Of a DNA stretch of 64,000 nucleotides, positions 58,331 to 64,000 are shown piece by piece. The stretch lies in the NCBI GenBank assembly GCA_023428065.1, contig JAEYZI010000056.1, positions 3,371 to 67,370 of the forward strand, read 5' to 3'. The DNA comes from Actinomycetes bacterium. GTDB lineage: Bacteria; Actinomycetota; Actinomycetes; Actinomycetales; Microbacteriaceae. The translations under genes and the position numbers were made by a program. How positions within the stretch are numbered: the first letter of the stretch is position 1; every line of letters starts with the position of its first letter. Below the pieces are notes generated by a model. That model had not been told where the DNA came from and searched no databases. It saw only the letters and a program-made list of their open reading frames with translations.

Positions 58331-59589
58331 TTCACGGGCTCCAGAACGTCGAGGCCGAGGTACGGCTGCAGGGGCTCCGGCACCCCGACCGAACCGTCGG
58401 CGCGCTGGTGGGTCTCGAGCAGCGCCACGATCCAGCGAGTCGTCGCGAGGGTGCCGTTGAGCGTCGCGACGGGCGAGGTCTTTCCGTCGGCGCCGCGCTG
58501 ACGGATGTCGAGGCGGCGCGCCTGGAATGTCGTGCAGTTGCTCGTCGAGGTGAGCTCGCGGTAGGCGCCCTGCGTGGGAACCCACGCCTCGACGTCGAAC
58601 TTGCGCGCCGCGCTCGTGCCGAGATCGCCCGCAGCCGTGTCGATGACGCGGTACGAGAGGCCGAGGCTCTTGAGCATCCCCTCCTGCATCGCGAGGAGGC
58701 GCTCGTGCTCGGCCTCGGCGTCGGCCGGGTCGATGTAGCTGAACATCTCGAGCTTCTGGAACTGGTGCACGCGGATGATGCCGCGGGTGTCCTTGCCGTG
58801 GCTGCCCGCCTCGCGGCGGTAGCACGTCGACCACCCGGCGTAGCGCTTGGGACCGGCCGAGAGGTCGAGGATCTCGTCCTTGTGGTAGCCGGCGAGCGCG
58901 ACCTCGCTCGTGCCCGTGAGGTAGAGCTCGTCGTCGGGCAGGTAGTAGATCTCGTCGGCGTGGGCGCCGAGGAAGCCCGTGCCCGCCATGATGTCGGGGC
59001 GCACGAGGGTCGGCGTGATGAGGGGCACGAAGCCGGCGTCGAGCGCGCGCTGCAGACCGAGCTGCATGAGGGCGAGCTCGAGCCGCGCGCCGACTCCCTT
59101 GAGGAAGTAGAACCGGGCGCCCGAGACCTTCGCCCCGCGCTCCATGTCGATCGCGTCGAGCAGCTCGCCGAGGGCGAGGTGGTCGCGCGGTTCGAAGTCG
59201 AACTCGGGCTTGCCGCCGACCTCGCGCAGCGTGACGAAGTCGTCCTCGCCGCCCGCCGGCACCCCCTCGAGCACGATGTTCGGGATGCCGCCAGCGACCT
59301 CCGCGAAGCGGGCCTCGGCATCCGACGCCACGGCCTGCGCGTTCTTGACGCGCGCGGCGAGCTCCTGCGCCTCGGCCACGAGCGCCGCCTTCTCGTCCTT
59401 GGGCGCCTGGGCCACGCGCTTGCCGAAGGCGTTCTGCTCCGCCCGCAGCGTCTCGAACGCGGAGATGGCGGCGCGGCGCTCGGCGTCGGCCGCGACGGCC
59501 TCGTCGACGAGGCCCACGGATGCGCCGCGGCGCTCCTGCGAGGCTCGCACGACATCCGGGTTCTCACGCAGCAGCACGGGGTCGATCAC
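58327..59589 (-). CDS. serS: seryl-tRNA synthetase
   Basis: 420 aa class II synthetase that charges tRNA-Ser. Helical N-terminal arm (residues ~1-105, with [24 protein letters not shown]) then the catalytic core: motif 2 in [30 protein letters not shown] and motif 3 in [18 protein letters not shown]. Full length. Both tRNA-Ser genes in this window are its substrates. Upstream of its ATG lies a short gap shared with the divergent lipid kinase gene. Confidence 0.97.
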   Translation of the reverse strand: MIDPVLLRENPDVVRASQERRGASVGLVDEAVAADAERRAAISAFETLRAEQNAFGKRVAQAPKDEKAALVAEAQELAARVKNAQAVASDAEARFAEVAGGIPNIVLEGVPAGGEDDFVTLREVGGKPEFDFEPRDHLALGELLDAIDMERGAKVSGARFYFLKGVGARLELALMQLGLQRALDAGFVPLITPTLVRPDIMAGTGFLGAHADEIYYLPDDELYLTGTSEVALAGYHKDEILDLSAGPKRYAGWSTCYRREAGSHGKDTRGIIRVHQFQKLEMFSYIDPADAEAEHERLLAMQEGMLKSLGLSYRVIDTAAGDLGTSAARKFDVEAWVPTQGAYRELTSTSNCTTFQARRLDIRQRGADGKTSPVATLNGTLATTRWIVALLETHQRADGSVGVPEPLQPYLGLDVLEPVK

Positions 59590-59642
59590 GCCTCAAGTCT
59601 AGGAGCCTGCCGGTCGCCCTCCTCATGCCCTACCGTGAGACC

Positions 59643-60644
59643 ATGACGCCACCCGACGCCGCGACGCCACGTCGGGCGGCCGTCGTCTACAACCCCATCA
59701 AGGTCGACATCGACCGGCTGCGCGACATCGTCGCGGCCGCCGAGAGCGCCGCCGGATGGGCCAAGAGCGTGTGGCTCGAGACGAGCGAGTCCGACCCGGG
59801 CATCGGCCAGGCGAAGGCCGCGCTCGACGAGGGCGTGGACGTCGTGATCGCCGCGGGCGGCGACGGCACGGTGCGCGCGGTCGCGCAGGCCCTGCAGAAC
59901 ACGGGCGTCGCGCTCGCGCTCCTGCCGTCGGGCACGGGCAACCTGCTCGCGCGCAATCTCGGGCTCGACGTCAACACCTCGCACACGGAGGCCTCGGTCG
60001 AGATCGCCTTCTCGGGAATCGACTCGGCGATCGACGTGGGCGTCGTCGAGATCGACCGGCCCGACGGAGGCGTCGAGACGCACTCCTTCGTCGTCATGGC
60101 GGGGCTCGGCCTCGACGCCAAGATGATCGCCAACACCAACCCGGAGCTCAAGAAGCGCGTCGGGTGGCTCGCCTACGTCGACGCGATCGGCCGCTCCCTC
60201 GTCGACAAGCACGTGCTGCGCCTGCGCTATCGCCTCGACGGCGGGGATGAGCGCTTCACGCGCGTGCACACGATCCTCATCGGCAACTGCGGGGCGCTTC
60301 CCGGCAACATCCTGCTGCTTCCGGACGCCGAGATCGACGACGGGCTCTTCGACATCGTGACGCTGCGCCCCGAGGGCTTCGGCGGGTGGGCCCGCGTGTG
60401 GGTCGGGATCGTGTGGGAGAACGGGGTGCTGCGCCGCAGCACGATAGGGCGCAAGCTCCTCGACCTGCGCCAGCGGCCCGTGCGTGCGCTGCGCTACCTG
60501 CGCGGTCGCCGCATCGAGGGGCGGCTCGACCGGCCGGAGGAGTTCGAGCTCGACGGCGACGAGTGCGGCGTCATCACGGGCTTCCGCGCCCACGTCGACC
60601 CCGCCGCGCTCCTCGTGCGCATGCCGCGCGACGCGGAGGGGTGA
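59643..60644 (+). CDS. diacylglycerol kinase (lipid kinase) family protein
   Basis: 333 aa. Catalytic domain glycine-rich motif VIAAGGDGTVRAVAQAL and substrate motif LPSGTGNLLARNL are present, then the beta-sandwich C-terminal domain (GNCGALPGNILLLPDAEIDDGLFDIV). DagK/LcbK-type enzymes phosphorylate diacylglycerol or sphingoid lipids at the membrane. ATG 59643 follows TACCGT by seven bases and lacks a ribosome site, so the mRNA is likely leaderless. Divergent from serS. Confidence 0.9.
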   Translation: MTPPDAATPRRAAVVYNPIKVDIDRLRDIVAAAESAAGWAKSVWLETSESDPGIGQAKAALDEGVDVVIAAGGDGTVRAVAQALQNTGVALALLPSGTGNLLARNLGLDVNTSHTEASVEIAFSGIDSAIDVGVVEIDRPDGGVETHSFVVMAGLGLDAKMIANTNPELKKRVGWLAYVDAIGRSLVDKHVLRLRYRLDGGDERFTRVHTILIGNCGALPGNILLLPDAEIDDGLFDIVTLRPEGFGGWARVWVGIVWENGVLRRSTIGRKLLDLRQRPVRALRYLRGRRIEGRLDRPEEFELDGDECGVITGFRAHVDPAALLVRMPRDAEG

Positions 60645-60656
60645 GCGACCCGCGGG

Positions 60657-61580
60657 TCAGGCCTCGGGGGCGCCGCTCAGGATGTCGCGCAGCCAGTCGC
60701 GCGCGTCGATGAAGACCTGGTCGTCGTAGCGGCCGGTCACCTCGACGTGCTGCTTGTCGGCGCGCGGGTACGAGCCGAGGAACTGCACGCTCGGGCTGAA
60801 GCGCTTGAGGCCGAGCAGCGCATCCGCGACCCGCTCGTCGAGCACGTGCCCGTCGAGGTCGACGATGAATCGGTAGCGCCCGAGGGCGTCGCCGATGGGC
60901 CGCGACTCGAGCAGGCTGAGGTTGACGCCGCGCGTCGCGAACTGCTCGAGCATCTCCACGAGCGCCCCGGGCTGGTCCTTCGGCAGCTCGACGATGACGC
61001 TCGTCTTGTCGGCGCCCGTGCGTGGCGGGATGCTGCGCGAACGCGACACGAGCACGAAGCGCGTGACCGCCTCCGGGTTGTCGGCGATGTCCTCGGCGAG
61101 CACGACGAGCGGCAGGTGCTCGGTGATGCCGGGCGGGGCGATCGCGGCATCCGCGTTGTCGCTCTCGAGCAGCTCGCGGGGGGCGGCGACGTTCGACGTC
61201 GACGGGATGTGGCCGTGGCTCGGCAGGGTCGCGTCGAGCCACAGGTGGCATTGCGCGTAGGCCACGGGGTGTGCGTTGATGACCCGCACGTCCTCGAGGC
61301 GCGTGCCCGGGCGGCCGACGAGCTGGAAGTTCACGGGCACGAGGTACTCGCCGACGATGCGCAGGCCGGGGATGTTGGCGAGCGCGTCCTGCGTGGCCGA
61401 CACCCCGCCCTCGACCGAGTTCTCGATCGCGATCATCGCGGCCGTGCTGCGCCCCGAGACGACGTCGTCGAGTGCTTCGCCGACGTTGTTGACGGGCCGC
61501 CACTCCTCGCCCGCCGCCTCCGGCACCTGGGTGAGCGCCGCCCACGTGAAGGTGCCCGCGGGGCCGAGGTAGCTGTACAC
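60657..61580 (-). CDS. pheA: prephenate dehydratase
   Basis: 307 aa. It converts prephenate to phenylpyruvate in phenylalanine synthesis. The N-terminus begins YSYLGPAGTFTWAAL; the TRF catalytic motif is in AVTRFVLVSR; the C-terminal ACT domain has SLLESRP, the phenylalanine-binding motif, so feedback inhibition is expected. GTG 61580 lies 6-10 bases after TAGGGT on the minus strand, consistent with a leaderless transcript. Convergent with the lipid kinase gene and divergent from pgm. Confidence 0.94.
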   Translation of the reverse strand: MYSYLGPAGTFTWAALTQVPEAAGEEWRPVNNVGEALDDVVSGRSTAAMIAIENSVEGGVSATQDALANIPGLRIVGEYLVPVNFQLVGRPGTRLEDVRVINAHPVAYAQCHLWLDATLPSHGHIPSTSNVAAPRELLESDNADAAIAPPGITEHLPLVVLAEDIADNPEAVTRFVLVSRSRSIPPRTGADKTSVIVELPKDQPGALVEMLEQFATRGVNLSLLESRPIGDALGRYRFIVDLDGHVLDERVADALLGLKRFSPSVQFLGSYPRADKQHVEVTGRYDDQVFIDARDWLRDILSGAPEA

Positions 61581-61619
61581 GCCCTCGACCCTAGGGCACC
61601 CGCGCGGGAGGATGTTCCC

Positions 61620-63239
61620 ATGACCTCGCGAGCAGGCACCCCCGCCCAGCCGTCCGACCTCATCGACGTGCACGAACTCGTCGACGCGTATTACACGCGC
61701 ACCCCCGACCTGTCGGACCCCGCGCAGCGGGTCGTGTTCGGCACGAGCGGGCACCGCGGCTCGAGCCTCGACGGAGCGTTCACCGAGACCCACATCGCCG
61801 CGATCACGCAGGCGATCGTCGAGTACCGCGCGACGCAGGGGGTGACGGGCCCGCTCTTCGTGGGGGCGGACACGCACGCCCTCTCGGCGCCCGCCCAGAC
61901 GACCGCGCTCGGCGTGCTCGAGGCGAACGGGGTGCACGCCCGCGTCGACGAGTACGACGACTACGTGCCGACGCCCGCGGTGAGCCGGGCCATCATCCGC
62001 CACAACGCCGAGCACCCGGGGGCGCCGCAGGCCGACGGGATCGTCATCACCCCGAGCCACAACCCGCCCCGCGACGGCGGCTTCAAGTACAACCCGCCGC
62101 ACGGCGGCCCCGCCGACTCGGACGCGACGAGCTGGATCGCGAACCGCGCGAACGAGCTCATCGAGGGCGGCAACCGCGAGGTGCGCTTCGCCGAGCCCTC
62201 GGCCGTCGACAGCTACGACTTCCGCGGCGCCTACGTCGAGGAGCTCGGCTCGGTGCTCGACATGGACGCGATCGCCGCCTCGGGCCTGCGGTTCGGCGCC
62301 GACCCGCTCGGCGGCGCGAGCGTGCACTACTGGCCGCTCATCGCGGAGCGCTACGGCATCGACCTCGAGGTCGTGAACCCGGCGATCGACCCGGCGTGGT
62401 CGTTCATGACGCTCGACTGGGACGAGAAGATCCGCATGGACCCGTCCTCGCCGTCCGCGATGGCATCCGTCGTCGCCCGCGCGGGCGACTACGCGATCCT
62501 CACGGGCAACGACGCCGACGCCGACCGCCACGGGATCGTGACGCCCGACGGCGGGCTCATGAACCCCAACCACTACCTCGCGGTCGCGATCCAGTACCTG
62601 TGCACGCACCGGCCCGGGTGGCGTCCGGATGCGGCGATCGGCAAGACGCTCGTCTCGAGCTCGATGATCGATCGCGTCGCGGCGTCCCTCGGGCGCCGGC
62701 TGTGGGAGGTGCCGGTCGGCTTCAAGTGGTTCGTGCCGGGGCTCATCGACGGCTCGGTCGCGTTCGGCGGCGAGGAGAGCGCGGGGGCCAGCTTCCTCAC
62801 GCGCGACGGTCGCGCGTGGACGACCGACAAGGACGGCATCCTGCTCGCCCTGCTCGCGGCGGAGATCCGGGCCGTGACGGGCAAGAGCCCGAGCGAGCTG
62901 TACCGCGAGCTCACCCAGGAGTTCGGCGATCCGGCGTATGCGCGTGTCGACGCGGCCGCGACGCCCGAGCAGAAGGCGCGGCTCGGCAAACTGTCGGGTG
63001 ACGACATCACGGCGACCGAGCTCGCCGGCGACCTCATCACGGCGAAGCTCTCGCACGCACCCGGCAACGGCGCCGCGATCGGCGGGGTGAAGGTGCAGAG
63101 CGAGCACGCGTGGTTCGCCGCGCGACCGTCGGGGACGGAGAACGTCTACAAGATCTACGCGGAGTCGTTCCGGGGTCCCGAGCACCTCGCGCTCGTGCAG
63201 GCGGAGGCCCGACGGATCGTCGACGCCGCGCTCTCCTGA
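61620..63239 (+). CDS. pgm: phosphoglucomutase (alpha-D-glucose phosphate-specific)
   Basis: 539 aa. It interconverts glucose 1-phosphate and glucose 6-phosphate. Active-site Ser146 in TPSHNPPRDGGFKYNPPHGG, metal loop GNDADADRHG, sugar loop GGEESAG and phosphate loop RPSGTENVYKIYAESF are all complete. Length and GTSGHRGSS near the N-terminus match the actinobacterial Pgm group. Just after the stop, CCCCC-GAGC-GGGGG (63244-63257) forms a small hairpin. Confidence 0.95.
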   Translation: MTSRAGTPAQPSDLIDVHELVDAYYTRTPDLSDPAQRVVFGTSGHRGSSLDGAFTETHIAAITQAIVEYRATQGVTGPLFVGADTHALSAPAQTTALGVLEANGVHARVDEYDDYVPTPAVSRAIIRHNAEHPGAPQADGIVITPSHNPPRDGGFKYNPPHGGPADSDATSWIANRANELIEGGNREVRFAEPSAVDSYDFRGAYVEELGSVLDMDAIAASGLRFGADPLGGASVHYWPLIAERYGIDLEVVNPAIDPAWSFMTLDWDEKIRMDPSSPSAMASVVARAGDYAILTGNDADADRHGIVTPDGGLMNPNHYLAVAIQYLCTHRPGWRPDAAIGKTLVSSSMIDRVAASLGRRLWEVPVGFKWFVPGLIDGSVAFGGEESAGASFLTRDGRAWTTDKDGILLALLAAEIRAVTGKSPSELYRELTQEFGDPAYARVDAAATPEQKARLGKLSGDDITATELAGDLITAKLSHAPGNGAAIGGVKVQSEHAWFAARPSGTENVYKIYAESFRGPEHLALVQAEARRIVDAALS

Positions 63240-63283
63240 GCACCCCCCGAGCGGGGGCGGACGAGGAAGTCCACCGGCGTCCG

Positions 63284-63297
63284 TGGGAGCGCTCTCT
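63284..63297. promoter_or_regulatory. CebR-type operator O1 (LacI family)
   Basis: TGGGAGCGCTCTCT, two mismatches from the actinobacterial CebR box TGGGAGCGCTCCCA. It lies 84 bases upstream of the -35 box of the sugar-binding protein gene, placed to allow looping with the two operators downstream. Confidence 0.65.
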
Positions 63298-63373
63298 CCG
63301 CGGCGGATCGTCGCAAAATCCGGCACCTGACCTGGGATTATCCGTCGTTGCCAAACCGTTGCATTTTCTCATG

Positions 63374-63403
63374 TTGACACGGCTCTCGCGGCGTGCGTAT
63401 CGT
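63374..63403 (+). promoter_or_regulatory. promoter of the sugar ABC transporter
   Basis: TTGACA at 63374-63379, 18-base spacer, TATCGT at 63398-63403. Two operator copies follow directly downstream, so a bound repressor would block transcription start or elongation. Confidence 0.7.
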
Positions 63404-63417
63404 TACCGACGATTTCG

Positions 63418-63455
63418 TGAGAGCGCTCCCACGCTGGCGTGTGAGAGCGCTCCCA
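63418..63455. promoter_or_regulatory. two CebR-type operators O2 and O3
   Basis: TGAGAGCGCTCCCA occurs twice, at 63418-63431 and 63442-63455, 24 bp apart. Each differs from the CebR box by one base. They lie between the -10 box and the ribosome site AAAGGAG of the binding-protein gene. CebR of actinobacteria is released by cellobiose, so the transporter likely takes up cello-oligosaccharides. Confidence 0.75.
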
Positions 63456-63493
63456 CCGAGATCTTCCCCATCCACGCACACAAAGGAGTGACC

Positions 63494-64000
63494 GTGAAGC
63501 TTTCACGACGCACCGCCACTGTTGCTGCGATCGCCGGTACCGCCTCCCTCGCCCTGGTCCTCGCCGGGTGCTCGACGGACGGCGGAGACGGCGGCAACAG
63601 CGACGAGAAGATCACGCTGACCATCACGACGTTCGGCACCATGGGCATCGACGTCAACTACGACAAGTACATGGAGGAGCACCCGAACATCACGATCGAG
63701 GCGACCAACCTCGAGAACGGTGGCGCGGCCCGCGACGACGCATACGCGAAGATCGCAGCCGGCACGGGTCTCACCGACATCGTCGCCATCGAGGAGGGCT
63801 GGCTCTCCACGATCGCCGAGGTCTCCGACGCCTTCGTCGACCTCCGCGACTACGGCATCGAGGACAACAAGAGCGACTGGCTCGACTGGAAGTACGCGCA
63901 GGGCACCGACGCCGAGGGCCGCGTGTTCGGCGCCGGCCTCGACATCGGCCCGCAGGGCCTCTGCTTCCGCGGCGACCTCTTCGAGGCGGCCGGCCTGCCG
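63494..64000 (+). CDS. sugar ABC transporter substrate-binding lipoprotein (3' end outside window)
   Basis: The first 169 codons of an extracellular solute-binding protein. GTG 63494 follows AAAGGAG. VKLSRRTATVAAIAGTASLA plus LVLAGCSTDGG is a lipoprotein signal with lipobox LAGC. KITLTITTFGTMG, YMEEHPNITIEATN, DAYAKIAAGTGLTDIVAIEEGWLS and FRGDLFEAAGLP match family 1 binding proteins. Regulated by three CebR-type operators, so cellobiose or related glucans are the probable ligand. The permease genes should follow beyond the window. Confidence 0.88.
   Translation, partial: MKLSRRTATVAAIAGTASLALVLAGCSTDGGDGGNSDEKITLTITTFGTMGIDVNYDKYMEEHPNITIEATNLENGGAARDDAYAKIAAGTGLTDIVAIEEGWLSTIAEVSDAFVDLRDYGIEDNKSDWLDWKYAQGTDAEGRVFGAGLDIGPQGLCFRGDLFEAAGLP

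Overview
The window is chromosomal DNA of a high-GC actinobacterium, most likely of the family Microbacteriaceae. The support is very GC-rich genes with many GTG starts, several likely leaderless transcripts, a DUF222/HNH endonuclease gene, LytR-CpsA-Psr (LCP) cell-wall ligases and CebR-type sugar operators. A block of about 26.5 kb with visibly lower GC, roughly 10.58-37.07 kb, is an integrated mobile element.

Host left flank (1-10.57 kb): beta-ketoadipate/ketoacid degradation genes (thiolase, thiolase, two CoA-transferase subunits) with a divergent IclR regulator; a TauE/SafE exporter; a lipoprotein / divergent NRAMP-like transporter / two-PRC-barrel operon; a zinc alcohol dehydrogenase; and a decayed ArsR-SRPBCC pair. 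A hairpin at 10541-10569 is best read as the terminator of a tRNA gene that now lies 26.5 kb away.

Mobile element: it sits at the 3' end of tRNA-Arg(ACG) and ends with a large serine recombinase gene (35224-37101). The att core ATGGTGCGCC occurs at both ends (10576 and 37063), inside coding sequence and in the same codon phase. In the excised circle the recombinase would read through attP into the helix-turn-helix ORF now at 10576-10992, giving a 751-residue protein; integration splits it. Joining the ends also creates a perfect 10-bp inverted repeat around the core. The backbone carries a ribbon-helix-helix protein, an MT-A70 methyltransferase, a TraG/HerA-like coupling ATPase, a replication-relaxation-type protein and small accessory genes. 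The cargo is a Schlafen/AlbA_2 protein; a secreted cysteine-containing peptide with lipoprotein, membrane-fusion protein, ABC ATPase and permease; a helicase plus PD-(D/E)XK nuclease pair; a frameshifted gene followed by DUF1883-TIR and a small winged-helix protein; and a three-gene operon with a P-loop ATPase carrying TIR/deoxyribosyltransferase-like domains. Several look like anti-phage systems, and the last operon and the peptide cluster match nothing I can name.

Host right flank (37.2-64 kb): a DesKR-like two-component system and small multidrug export protein; HNH/DUF222 gene; GlcNAc-kinase-like gene, GH38 alpha-mannosidase and GPH sugar symporter; an NAD-dependent epimerase flanked by a repeated inverted-repeat element; a MarR-regulated DHA2 efflux pump; a TetR-regulated membrane protein; a cutinase-like surface protein; tRNA-Ser(GCT), two tandem LCP genes and tRNA-Ser(TGA); a HAD phosphatase, serS, diacylglycerol kinase, pheA and pgm; and, at the right edge, a CebR-box-controlled sugar-binding lipoprotein that runs out of the window.
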